Positions 24,055-36,050 of a stretch of DNA of 64,000 nucleotides are shown piece by piece. Both the position numbers and the translations under genes were made by a program. Numbering within the stretch: the first letter of the stretch is position 1; every line of letters begins with the position of its first letter. The DNA comes from Liquidambar formosana (lineage: Eukaryota; Streptophyta; Magnoliopsida; Saxifragales; Altingiaceae), in assembly GCA_039720395.1 (NCBI GenBank), contig CM077824.1, forward strand, positions 20,731,046-20,795,045, given 5' to 3'. Under the pieces are notes generated by a model. It worked only from the letters and a program-made list of their open reading frames with translations, was not told where the DNA came from and ran no database searches.

Positions 24055-25768
24055 ATTCCTTCACCATGGAGCTCGAACTGATATCCCATTACAAGATGCA
24101 TATTGGGGGCGGAGGAGGGCTATGGGGGTCTCCCGCTCAATATAGCACTTAAAGCAGCAGCCAGGTATGAGAGAGACCATGAATAACTATGTAGCTGTTT
24201 GTTAAGCCGTGAGTTGGCCATCCTGCTGATGGTGGCTCAGGAAAAGATTCTAGGTCCCATCACATTTAAGTGCAAAGATGGTCCTTGTTTGGATGGAACC
24301 ATGACACTCTCTCAATGCATCATCCATGAAATCATGCCACTAATTGATGAATAGTTCAAATTAGTGAGAAAATCTAGAAGTTGGAAGTTAACTCAGATGC
24401 ACAAGGACAAGATGGCGGTGATGAGGCATATGCTGCTGTTGCTTGAAGTTTTCGAGAGGGCTGGTGATGTTATTGAGAAATATATGCGGTTACGGAAACC
24501 TTATGTATGTTATCATACCCATTACTTGCTCTTTGTCGTTGTTCCTTCTTGATGCCTGTTGGGGGTGAGATTAGATTCTTCTAGTAATGCATAATAAGCC
24601 TTAATTGTTGATGAGCGCGCGCGTGTGTGTTTTTGTGTATTTGGGTGTGATTTATTGTGCATTTCAGCATGTAGAAACGCATCATAACCATTTCCTTAAT
24701 TTTGGTCTGATGCATCGTTACATTAAGTTATCATTTGGTGTTTCCTTACAAGTTCAAATACATCAGTTGATCAAAGAGCTTGCTTTGAGGATTTTGGAAG
24801 TAGAAAATGATTTGGAGGCTGTAGACTCTGATATAAGCGGCATAGACTGGTTTGAGACGCACCCATTTTCCATGTCACTTTTTTTTATCTTATTTCTTAT
24901 GTTTTGCAATTTGGTTGATCTGATTCTGATTATCAATCACAATAAGTTAAACCGTTTTATGGCTAAGTAAGACTAATTGATGTAATTTTAATTTTAATTT
25001 TAATTTTTTGTGACATGATATTTACTATGTGATTGCGCAGGGGACCTGACTAAGCATGCAATGGAAGAATCAGGTATTTATGGGATTCTAATTTAAGTAA
25101 AATTCCTTTTACTTAGTAAGAAAAAATAAAGGGGAGGAAATGACTGGAGATTTTGATACATTTTCTTGCGACAGAGGAGTCATATCCACATTCGGGCGGC
25201 CTTCACATGCCCTGTTCACAGCGGGAAAACACGTGTTTTTACCCAATGGTAAGAAAATTGACATCTAATATGCTCTTTCCTCTTTTTTTCTTCTTGGAAG
25301 TGTTGGTTGGAACCTTGTTTCTTGAGATACACTATATTATAACTATTATTATTAATTTATGATTATAAACAATCAGTATATTGATAAAGAAAACTGTATG
25401 ATACGTACAAAGGTGGGCAAACAGTCTACCCAAAAAAATCCAGTGTTGAATGAAATATACTGGTGTATGACCCACTTAGAATTCAGCATTAAAGTAGGGA
25501 TTAAAGGTTGTTGTTTTATATGGGAAGGTTTATGGGCAGATTGAGCTTGGTTGAGAATTAAATTAGGGTTTGTTTAAATAAATTCAGGTCTGGCAGCAAA
25601 TAAGGTTTTATTTCAAGGAGGTTTTAGAAAGAAGAAGAAGAAAAAGAAACCTAGGCAATCACACCTTCCAAGGGAGCTTCAAAGAGTTAAATTCTCAATA
25701 TTTCATTATTCTCCCAAAAGAAAGACTTACAAGCCTTATGTAGAGTTCTAACAAGACATAGTCCTAAT

Positions 25769-26454
25769 TAGGGGTGTTAATGGTTTTGGTTAAAACCGAA
25801 AACCAAACCGAACCAAACCGAACTGGGCGGTTTGGTTTGGTTTTTTTGTCATTAGGTTCGGTTATGGTTTAAATTTTTGAAAACCGAACTTAATTGGTTT
25901 GGTTTTGGTTTTCAGTTTTAAAAAACCGAACCAAACCGAAAAACCGAAAAAACCGAAAAATATAATATATCTATATATATAAACTTAAAGTTTGTAAATT
26001 CCCAATTCTAATAAGGGTAAAATAAGTAATGAGCTTGTTTTTGTTGATTTTAAATTTCTTATTGTTATCCTTTTTTTAGATTAGCATGTATTAAACTAGC
26101 TATTAATGTTGTGTGTGATATTAACATATTAATATATTAACATATTAATATATGTCAATATGTTTCTATTTTAATACAATGTTTGTTTTTTTTAGTTGCT
26201 AATGTAATGCTTTTATTAAAAATGTTTTTATTTGGAGTTTGGCACATCATTTTTTTCATTTTCAATTATTTGTTGTTACTTGATAGGTTAAAACCGAAAC
26301 CGAACCGAACCAAACCGAAATATAATGGTTTGGTTTGGTTTGGTTTTTTTATAATATGGTTTGGTTTTGGTTTCGGAGGAACAAAACCGAAGTATAATGG
26401 TTTGGTTTGAAATCTCCCCTAAAACCGAACCAAACCGAACCATTAACACCCCTA
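25769..26454. mobile_element. hAT-type MITE rich in GGTTTGGTTT/AACCGAACC, TSD GTCCTAAT
   Basis: TAGGGGTGTTAATGG and CCATTAACACCCCTA are 15-bp inverted ends. A perfect 8-bp duplication GTCCTAAT lies at 25761-25768 and 26455-26462. Arms are tandem AACCGAACC-type runs in inverted order around an AT core. 686 bp, non-coding. Same family as 61914-62519. Confidence 0.9.
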
Positions 26455-26725
26455 GTCCTAATAGAACAAGGAAATAAGAAAATGGAAACTAACCAAAATA
26501 GCAACAACCTACTAACGCCAATATCAAGTAGATAATAGAAACCAAGTACCTACCTACCTAATAACTATTAATTAATTACCTAATATACCCCGATTTGGAA
26601 ACTAACAAGAATTCCAATACAATGAATGTCCCAAAGAAACCCACTTTCGCCTTTTTTTGGCAAACACATTCTGCATTATCTCCCTTCAAAATAAATAAAT
26701 AAATAAAAACACAACAACAAAAGCC

Positions 26726-27195
26726 TGATAGAACAATATATTAAGTCCATACTAGAAAACTAGAACACATGGAAATAATAATAATAAATAATATGCACGT
26801 ACCTGTGGAAACCATTTAATCTAATTGACAAACCTCTGCAAAAGAGACACACGGTTAGGAGGCTGGTCTTCCTCTACTTGCTCCTCTTTTCTTTATGCAG
26901 CCACCAATGGGACAGGCTACTAGGGTTTTCAACTCATGGAGTGTAGAGGGGACCTGACCTATTTATAAAGAAACTTTATAGAGTCTTTCCCATTATGGAC
27001 TCCTTGACTTACAAGGAATAGGCCCACACTTTATAATCCCACATCACGGACCAAGGTGCACTAGAGCCCAAATACTTAATTGATCACACATTATAATGGG
27101 CTATACCGTATATCATTGCAGGCTAAACATTCAACCCGTTTTTCGTAATCCAGAAAACCAATCAATGTAAGGCCCACATATATGAAATTCTAACA
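26726..27195 (-). repeat. 3' LTR of the 6.6-kb element
   Basis: 470 bp, TGATAG...TAACA on the + strand; downstream (3') LTR because the element reads on the minus strand. The polypurine tract adjoins its inner edge. Confidence 0.92.
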
Positions 27196-30100
27196 TTCTC
27201 CCACTTGGGCTACATTGATTGTTATTTGACTGATAACAATAAAATAATACATACATATATAATATTTTGAAAAACGACTCTCGGGTTGATTTACTGAAGT
27301 GGCCACACGTACATATAGCCTGAATGAAAACACCTTAGTAACATAATCCGGTCCAATAAGAATACCAACACTGAATCATGGAAGCCATTACATCATTTAG
27401 TGACATAAGACCACTCCACAGTCACAAATGCTAATATCCCTATCGACATGAATTTTAAATGATGAGTAAGTGTGACATGAAAATAGCATACTAAATGTGA
27501 TCAAAATTGTGCTAAATTCAATATTGGTCCTCTTTATGGTTTCTCATGAAACCTCTTTATGCCTCACAAGGAAGCCTTTATGCTTCTAACTGAAGCCCAC
27601 ATGTCTCCAATGAGACTCTTATGTCTTTACTTTATATCTCGAGATCTTTATTGATGTCATTTACAACAATAAGACATAAGTACGTAGCATATATCATATG
27701 CTCAAAAATGACATCAATCATACTTTATGTACACAATAATACAGTATAAGAAAATTAATTAGTACCCACTATACTTCAAGATAGGCGTCTACTTTCTTGA
27801 ATGATTTTCTTTATGATGAGCTCATCCTGCCATAAACAAAAACTACATATGCACAAAATATGGCAATATAACAAATAAATATTATTTCATGAAATAACTT
27901 CACAAACCTTAATGGCAAAAAACCCCGTACTTTATGGGTTATCTCATCCCGAATGGGATTATGTATCACATCAAAAAAAAATTCAATCATCACATAATCT
28001 TGAACTCCCACTGATCAAGCATATTCAAAATAGCCTAAGATAACTATAAAACTTTATAGGCTAGGCATATTAGTGGAGCTCAATCATAATTATTTTTAAC
28101 CATAATTATTGTCTGCTTACTATGATACTTTCTCTAACTACTAAGAACATTATGTCCTTATACCAGTCATACAAAAGTTATTGTCTTTTATGTCATATTA
28201 AAAATTATATTATAATCATGGTGAAAAAATTCATACAAGTCCATCAACTCTTTCTTTCATATAGCCCTCTGACCTTATTAGTTCCATCAGAGACAAGTAA
28301 AATTCATAAGACTTTAGTTCATGATAAGTATCTTAATCATCGTATTGTTTTTACCTATTCAAAGAAAACATTGCGAATCCACATGTAAGTCTAATACATA
28401 CACAAAACCTAAATGAGCATAATCTCAAGTACTCAATATGCTCCAAAATTGGCAAAAACATAAGATACATTCTTTATAAATTATTTATTACTTTATTTTC
28501 CATTAACTTTATATTCAACTTGTCCTTTTAAGATAACAAAACTAATACATGATATTTTCACCACGCAAAAATATAATCTTAATGTGGAAACTATAAATGT
28601 CTTTCAAATACAACACAACTAAAAAAATATATATATATATAATATTTTCTCAAACCTTTTAATTACTTTAAAACTTGAATGACTATATTGCTCAAGTATA
28701 ATAAAATCATAAGTGAACTTACTCCCACTGACCTTAATATTCATGCATTGATAATAATTATTCTTAACGTATTATCATTATATTAATGTCTACTAAAAAC
28801 ATAGAAATTTCTTCAAATTACATTTTACCCCTTTGTTCACCTTAGAACAATTTAGTTCAATTATGTATGTGAAAATTTGTACAATAGCGCGCAAAACAAT
28901 ATATAATAAGATAGACATACTACTAATATTCGAAGACTTAAAATCAATTCATAACAACCAATGCCCAATACAATTACTTATTCACAATTTATTAGCGCTA
29001 GCTTGAACGTTCAAAATTTTTAACAATTGATTTTCGTAACTCGCATAAAATCAAAATCTTCATCTACTTTCATGTAATCAATTTGAAAATTGTTTTCAGT
29101 ATTGAATTTGCAAATAGTTGTCAAGATCAATAATTTTGACCATTGAAAACATATTTCAGTAAAGGATTAAGAGCCAGTGAATCAAAGGAAAATTTACAAG
29201 ACCACTAAGAATAGTAGCTTTCAAAGCAAATATGCCAAATTTAGTTTATAACTGAAATTAATGCAAAAATAGTTTTAAACTAAAATCACAATCAATATCA
29301 CAATCTTTAAAAACATACTACATCAGTCATGTACTTACGATTGCTTTCAGCCTAATTATAACTTCAGCATCACCAATAATTATCAATCCATTCCTATATT
29401 GCATTAACAAATATAAACCTTTTAACCATTGGTGATAGTTCTCAATAGGCTTATAATCAGTCCATGTACTAAATATAAATTCTCTCTACTTTTGAATACA
29501 ATAATACAATAATATATTGTATCTTATCAGTATGATAGTACCTAACATGCTATAAAATAAACTTATGATAGAGAATTATTTGTCTTAGAAATGAACTTGA
29601 AGGACAATCAATGTTAATCATCAATTGATTTTTTTTTTTTTAAGTCTCTAAGTCCATAACCAATATTATAAACATGAGAAAATCGTTGATGCTTTCCCGT
29701 TTCATCATTATGGGAATTACAAGTGTTTGGCATCAACCTTAGTAGACATAAAACAATAAATGGTGTAAAAAATACACTCATTAATCATTCTTAAACTCTT
29801 GATTCATTTTCTATCACAAAAAATTAATGCCCTCTAAAAGGATCATGACATTAACATCTCGTCAAGCAAGAATTAACTATATATCTTTATTCTTTATGAT
29901 ATATTAGTAATAGTCAAAGTTTAATTGTAAATACATAATTATTGATGGCAAACATATTCTAAACCATGGATACTGAAAATAACAATATCATCCTGATACC
30001 CAATATTATCCATGTCAATAAGTCTATCAAACCAAGTACGAACTGTACGTGCTGTCTCCATCTCCCATAGTTATTGTCAGTGAAAATTTCAATTGCAGAC

Positions 30101-32861
30101 ATTTGACTAGTAAAAGCAGAAGAATTAAAAACTGCGGAAGCAATTCAAATATAAATATTATATATCATCCAAACATAATGCATGCAATTACAATAATGGA
30201 TGATCATTTCCTTTATTTAACCAACATGGGCAATTGATTAGATATACCCATAAATAAACTCGAAAACCTTATGAGTCTTATTATGGCGAGAGCCCTGGGT
30301 GCATCATCATAAACTCCCCTTTGGGCAGAGAATATAACATGCTAATAGGTGCTCTCCAAAAAACTTTATCATGAAACTGATCAACAAGAACTGTACAGAT
30401 TTTCGAGAAGCCCATCACCTTTAGGCAGAAGGTACCCTCTAAATCCATGCCTTCCCGCCAATCACCCCATGCCATTCTTGAATCGTCACACACAATAACC
30501 CCTTTTGGGTAGGTAATTGTATGCTACAACCCAAAAACGCAATCCTATCCCTCAATACTTTAAATGAGAAATTATGTCAACCTTTGTGAATGGGCCACTT
30601 TGGCAGCTATCACCCACTTTGGCCAACTATATTCCCCAAACTAGGATAGCCTTTATGCCCATTCTAAAAATCCCAATCACAATTCTTTATTTGCATGCTA
30701 AAATTACTTTATATGTGATTGAGAATATATAATTCCAAAATTCATTTATTCATTTATTGATCAGTTAGTGCATGTATACATGACCCAAAAATACTTCATG
30801 GTATAATAATAAATCCAAAAAAAAAAAAAGAGTACGCTATCACGTTACCAGCGCATTGGCAAATTACATAATAAAATTTTTACCAAAAATTTTGCACGTT
30901 AAATATAGAGGAATCATAAAGTAGCTCAACAACACAATTCACTTTTTACACTAACCATTGATTGTTCCAACTTGTAGTGTTTATGTGAATGCATGAAAAA
31001 TAGATTCATCATGTTCATTATTCATTACAAGTCTCAAAAGGTGTGATACATGAGCCCTTGCATATATATACATATACTTAATGTTTGAGCGAGTCTGTGT
31101 AATACATGAAATATATATATGTGTACATGCACTCCAACACACTACACATGCACCTATGTAGTGCTGAGAGTCGAAAACCATGACCTTCGTAAAACTGCAC
31201 TCTCTTATTGGGACAAGACATGCCATTTAGATCAAGGACTATTAGTCATTATAATGTATCTAAAGAAAGTCACATACTTTTACAATCATTCTTGAACATT
31301 GGCACACATATTGTAAATTTGTGATTAGAAAAATTGTGCCAAAAATCAAATAAAAATACGCCAACAATTTACGGTTTAAAAATAATCCCAAAATTAACCA
31401 CTATCTTTAAATTTAGACAAAAAAAAAAAAAAAAAAAATGCGACTCCTTATAGCAAGTGGAATCCACTGAAAAATGGTATGGCAAAAATTTAAAAATAAA
31501 TAAATAAATTTAGGTCACACGTGCCCATGGAAACATAATGAGGCTGGGGTTTTTCCCTACCTCTAGCGGGTCATAGAATTTTGTCTCAGTCATATATTAT
31601 GGGTTTTCATGAAATCTTGTAATTCCTTCTTCAATCCAACACAATAGTACATGAGAAAAGTAATTCAGCATATCAAAATACATGTATAATGATTATTGAC
31701 CTTCAATTTTCCATGCAATGGTTAAAAGATAATATCATGAACTTGGGTATCGACCCAAAACTTTAGAATCAAAATGAGGATACTAGGCACTGCCATAGTG
31801 CCATGGCATGTAATCATACAAACATGCAACATAAACATTATAGAAAGGTCCCAGTATTTATATTTCATATAGGAAAATTCAATCTTAATGTCCCTTTTGG
31901 CATGTACTTTGAAATCAAAATTTCTAGAAAGAATTAAGGTGCATATGAGAGTACGTTAAAACAAATATCAAACTCTAGAAAATTGATCCTGCAGAAAATT
32001 GGGTAAGGCAGAAATAAAGATTTTAGAAAATTACATATAAAATTCATTGGGGCACGTGGGGTATACACACATGAAATTGGCTCCAAATAGGGAGCATGTG
32101 TCCCACTGCATGAATCACACTAAGCGTGTGGACTACGAACAACCCAACTTCAGCAAGTTGGTTACCTTCTACATCACGCGGGTCCTATTACGTGGATTTT
32201 TCGGGTCGGCTTTCGATTATAATCAAAACATATTTTCCTTCCTTCAATTCAATAAATTAATGAAGTAAGAAAATTAATTCAAGTCATTTAAATAGATATG
32301 TTATCATCATAGGTCACTAATTGGCCACATGATGGTCAAAAAATTTCATGAGTATAAAACTGTCGCTTAAAACGCCGCCATGATAATATATACCTCCACC
32401 CAAAACTTGCACAACACAAAACAAGCCGGCAATGGGCCCAACATAGCCCCACAAGAGACCACATGCCAGGGCCCACTTGATTCCTACACGATTCCAAATA
32501 AAACAATTGAATCCAATTGGGGTTTTCATCCATCAATATTTTCAAGTACTTTTATGCAGAAATACAAACATATAAAATTATTTATATTAAAGGTTTCCAT
32601 TGGTATACTTGCAATGATCACAAACATAGTGCACGTGGAAAGACCCTTACATGGTTTCGTTGGATTTTAGCCCTAATAAACTAATCGGCGGCGGGGCAAG
32701 GGTTCTTGGAAAAAGAAATCCTTATTCTTTTGCAGCAATTACTATTTAAATATATATATATATTTAGGCATACGAGCATATGTATTTCAAATAAGAATAT
32801 CATACAAAAACGAATATTCAATTATTGGTTCTAGCCCTAGCATGGTGGCTCTGATACCACT
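27196..32861. other. LARD interior, no coding capacity seen
   Basis: AT-rich, compositionally plain DNA with no retroviral-type motifs in any frame (no FADD/YVDD, no CX2CX4HX4C zinc knuckle, no DTGA). Small ORFs at 28122, 30281, 30981 and 32047 look random. The right end includes the primer-binding site. Confidence 0.75.
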
Positions 32862-33331
32862 TGATAGAACAATATATTAAGTCCATACTAGAAAACTAGA
32901 ACACATGGAAATAATAATAATAAATAATATGCACGTACCTGTGGAAACCATTTAATCTAATTGACAAACCTCTACAAAAGAGACACACGGTTAGGAGGCT
33001 GGTCTTCCTCTACTTGCTCCTCTTTTCTTTATGCAGCCACCAATGGGACAGGCTACTAGGGTTTTCAACTCATGGAGTGTAGAGGGGACCTGACCTATTT
33101 ATAAAGAAACTTTATAGAGTCTTTCCCATTATGGACTCCTTGACTTACAAGGAATAGGCCCACACTTTATAATCCCACATCACGGACCAAGGTGCACTAG
33201 AGCCCAAATACTTAATTGATCACACATTATAATGGGCTATACCGTATATCATTGCAGGCTAAACATTCAACCCGTTTTTCGTAATCCAGAAAACCAATCA
33301 ATGTAAGGCCCACATATATGAAATTCTAACA
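32862..33331 (-). repeat. 5' LTR of the 6.6-kb element
   Basis: 470 bp, one mismatch to its partner. The primer-binding site lies just inside it. It would supply the promoter for the genomic RNA. Confidence 0.92.
33095..33105 (-). promoter_or_regulatory. LTR TATA box
   Basis: Minus-strand TTTATAAATAG within the 5' LTR is a good TATA-box match with transcription directed into the element; the same box lies at 26959-26969 in the other LTR. Position only; the start site is not known. Confidence 0.55.
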
Positions 33332-34304
33332 AAGCCTCCCCAACAAAAGCAAATTGGAAGCAACCAAGCCAGTATAAATGTCATCTTTAATGATCCCATA
33401 GAACCATGAAGCAGGAGTGTGGGTGGGAAGGTAGGGGGATATAGAAAAGTCAAAAGTTTGGGACGTGTAGAAATCGTTTGAGGAAAAATATATACATTTT
33501 GTGGGATGAAATTGTAGAGAAAATTCAGGCAATTTGTTTATAGTTCATTAAAATTATAAAGGAATCCCCCCCACCCCCAAAAAAAAGTGTAGAGAATGTT
33601 CTTTTGAGAAGACACAATGATGTAAAGAAAGAGAGAGCATCCTTTTAACTTTTTTTTTTTAATTTAAATTTTAAAGGAAAGTATTAAGTGTTTAACTAAG
33701 TATTAATTTGATATGATTTAAAGGGAATCCAAACATTTTTAGAAACTTTTTTACATTTTAGTTAACATTAAGAAGAGGTTAGGTGGTGTGGGGATTTTGG
33801 TGTTTGGGGGGGGGGACTTTCATGGCCCTGCCTTCCCCCTACATCACAAGGTTTTGTTTTACTAAGAATCAAGATTCTCTCTCTCTCGCATCACGGTTCT
33901 TTAAGGTTTCAACTCGGGAGCACGGAATCGTGATTCCGAGCGGCACCCTTATTAGAAGGTTCCTGCTTCTAAGAATGATCATTTGTACGTAATTGCTGCC
34001 TAGATGTATTGTACTATAATAAATGCCTTGTTTACTTTGTGATGCTTTGAAATGGAATGAGAAAATGAAAATGGTGAATTAACCCACTATTTTCATGGTT
34101 TGTAACATACTTCGTATATAAGCAAAAATAAATAAATAAATAAAAGGTAGAAGAAAAAGTTCACATACTTTTAGAAATGAGGAAACCTTTTGAAAATTAA
34201 GCGAATTGTTTTCATGATGTGTCCTCTTTTATTTTATTTTATTTTATTTTTTTGGTTTATCAAAATGAACGATGTAGGACGTTGTTGTCTTCTTGTTTGA
34301 ACAG

Positions 34305-34562
34305 AAGGGAGGAGCGCCTGGTAACGGTTTTTTGTGGTTGTTACCCTTTTCAAATGGGATTTTTGGTTTACCCTCTGTAGTGCAGTCAACCCATACAAAT
34401 CGAGTTTCAAGATGTAATTTTGGTTCTCTGTATTCGTAAGATTTGGACGGTCAAGTAAAAAGGAGAACAAAAGCAATAGAACAATATGTGCCAAAATTTC
34501 CGACCAGCGAGAAGTGGGCATATTTTGCATCTGTGATCAAGAAGGGGATGAGACGCGCATGA
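34305..34562 (+). pseudogene. Detached ankyrin-family exon 7, copy 1
   Basis: Preceded by the family acceptor GTTTGAACAG; encodes KGGAPGNGF and FSNGIFGLPSV as in ankA exon 7. An in-frame TAA at 34437-34439 replaces the AAA lysine codon of ankA. The final CGCGCATGA end is kept. It has no upstream exons nearer than 9 kb. Confidence 0.85.
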
Positions 34563-34850
34563 TTTGCAGTAGAGTCATCTTTGAAGGTATGATTTTCTGC
34601 ATAGATGTATTGTACTAATTCGAGTTTCGATTTAGGCTCCTTGTTTCTTCCCTCAAAATACATTGCTTCAGACTTTGTTTTTAGTCTAGTTCTCTGCTTC
34701 TAAATGGTTTGATATTTGACATAGAAGATTCAAAAGTTTGGGGTGTGTAGAAATCATTTGTGGAAAAATATATACATTTTGTGGGATGAAATTGTAGAGA
34801 AAATTCAAGCAATTTTTTTATAGTTCATTAAAATTATAAAGGAATTCCCA

Positions 34851-34881
<31 letters not shown>

Positions 34882-35107
34882 AGGTGCACAGAATGTTCTT
34901 TTGAGAAGACACAATGATGTAGAGAAAGAGAGAGCATCCTTTTAATTTTTATTTTTATTTTATTTTTTATTTTTTCAAAGAAAGTATTAAGTATTTAACT
35001 ATGTATTAATTTGATATGATTTAATGGGAATCCAAATGTTTTTAGAAACATTTTTACATTTTAGTTAATGTTAAGGAGAGGTTAGGTGGTGTGGGGATGT
35101 GGGTTGT

Positions 35108-35138
<31 letters not shown>

Positions 35139-35633
35139 GGGGGGGTGCCTTTCATGGCCCTGCCTTCCCCCTACCCCCTACATCACAAGGTTTCGTCTTA
35201 CTTAGAATCAAGATTCTCTCTCTCGAGCATCACGGTTCTTTAAGGTTTCGACTTGGGAGCACGGAATCGTGATTCCAAGCAGCACCCTTATTAGAAGGTT
35301 CCTGCTTCTAAAAATGATAATTTGTAATTGCTACCTAGATGTATTGTACTATAATAAATGCCTTGTTTAGTTTGTAATGCTTTTAAATGGAATGAGAAAA
35401 TGAAAATGGTGAATTAACCCACTATTTTCATGGTTTGCAACATACTTCGTATATAAGCGAAAAAAAAAAAAAAAAAAATGTAGAAGAAAAAGTTCATACT
35501 TTTAGAAATGAGGAAACCTACTTTTGAAAATTAAGCGAATTGTTTTCATGATGTGTCCCCTTTTATTTTATTTTATTTTTTTGGTTTATCAAAATGAATG
35601 ATGTAGGACGTTGTTGTCTTCTTGTTTGAACAG

Positions 35634-35887
35634 AAGGGAGGAGAGCTTGGTAACGGTTTTTTGCGGTCGTTACCCATTTCAAATGGGATTTTTGGTTTAC
35701 CCTCTGTAGGGCAGTCAACCCATACAAATCGAGTTTCAAGATGTAATTTTGGTTCTCTGTATTCGAAAGAGATGTTCAAGTAAAAAAGAGAACAAAAGCA
35801 ATAGAACAATATGTGCCGAAATTTCCGAACAGCAAGAAGTGGGCATATTTTGCATCAGTGATCAAGAAGGGGATGAGACGCGCATGA
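35634..35887 (+). pseudogene. Detached ankyrin-family exon 7, copy 2
   Basis: Tandem sister of 34305-34562, 4 nt shorter. A small deletion after TATTCGAAAGA (about 35767) shifts the frame into TAA within a few codons. Acceptor and final CGCGCATGA are conserved. Confidence 0.85.
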
Positions 35888-36050
35888 TTTGCAGTAGATC
35901 GAGTCATCTTTGAAGCTATGATTTTCTGCGTAGATGTATTGTACTAATTTGAGTTTCGATTTAGGCTTCTTGTTTCTTCCCTCAAAATATATTACTTCAG
36001 ACTTTGTTTTTAGTCTAGTTCTCCGCCTCTAAATGGTTTGATATTTGAGC

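Larger units (their letters stand above)
23098..25248 (+). pseudogene. ankC: ankyrin-type pseudogene with two insertions in exon 1
   Basis: Exon 1 starts with MEGEREDEIKGI at 23098 and its donor is at 24164, but it is split by a hAT MITE (23204-23514) and a foldback element (about 23687-24054). Exon 2 and the first part of exon 3 are deleted (join near 24207). The rest of exon 3 runs to 24504 and has an in-frame TAG near 24353, where ankA has a Glu codon. Exon 4 (24752-24849) has lost its AG acceptor (AA), exon 5 (25041-25073) shifts into TAA, and exon 6 is 25175-25248. Two terminal-exon copies sit far downstream (34305, 35634), separated by the 6.6-kb LTR element. Confidence 0.85.
26726..33331 (-). 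mobile_element. Young 6.6-kb non-coding LTR retrotransposon (TSD AAGCC)
   Basis: Two 470-bp LTRs (26726-27195 and 32862-33331) run TGATAG...TAACA and differ at a single base that I can find (G/A in CCTCTGCAAAAG versus CCTCTACAAAAG). A 5-bp duplication AAGCC flanks the element (26721-26725 and 33332-33336). On the minus strand a perfect TGGTATCAGAGC primer-binding site (initiator tRNA-Met) sits at 32848-32859, two bases from the 5' LTR, and a polypurine tract AAGTGGGAGAA abuts the other LTR at 27196. All signals for transcription and reverse transcription are present. The 5.7-kb interior shows no gag, protease, integrase or RT reading frame; the longest ORF there is under 90 codons. This fits a LARD-type element mobilised in trans. 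Confidence 0.93.
33410..36050. repeat. ~1.3-kb tandem duplication carrying ankyrin terminal exons
   Basis: The run from GTTTGGGACGTGTAGAAATC (33461) repeats from GTTTGGGGTGTGTAGAAATC (about 34737), and the repeat continues through the AAGGTTCCTGCTTCT region and the terminal exon to GCTACTAACC. Each unit has homopolymer runs near its start: C21 at 34851-34871 in unit 2 and G28 at 35118-35145, against much shorter runs in unit 1. This is the detached 3' end of ankC. Confidence 0.85.

Noticed and set aside
27196..32861. Searched the 6.6-kb element for gag-pol on both strands
   Set aside because: No catalytic or zinc-knuckle motifs and no ORF above 90 codons, so no coding feature is reported.
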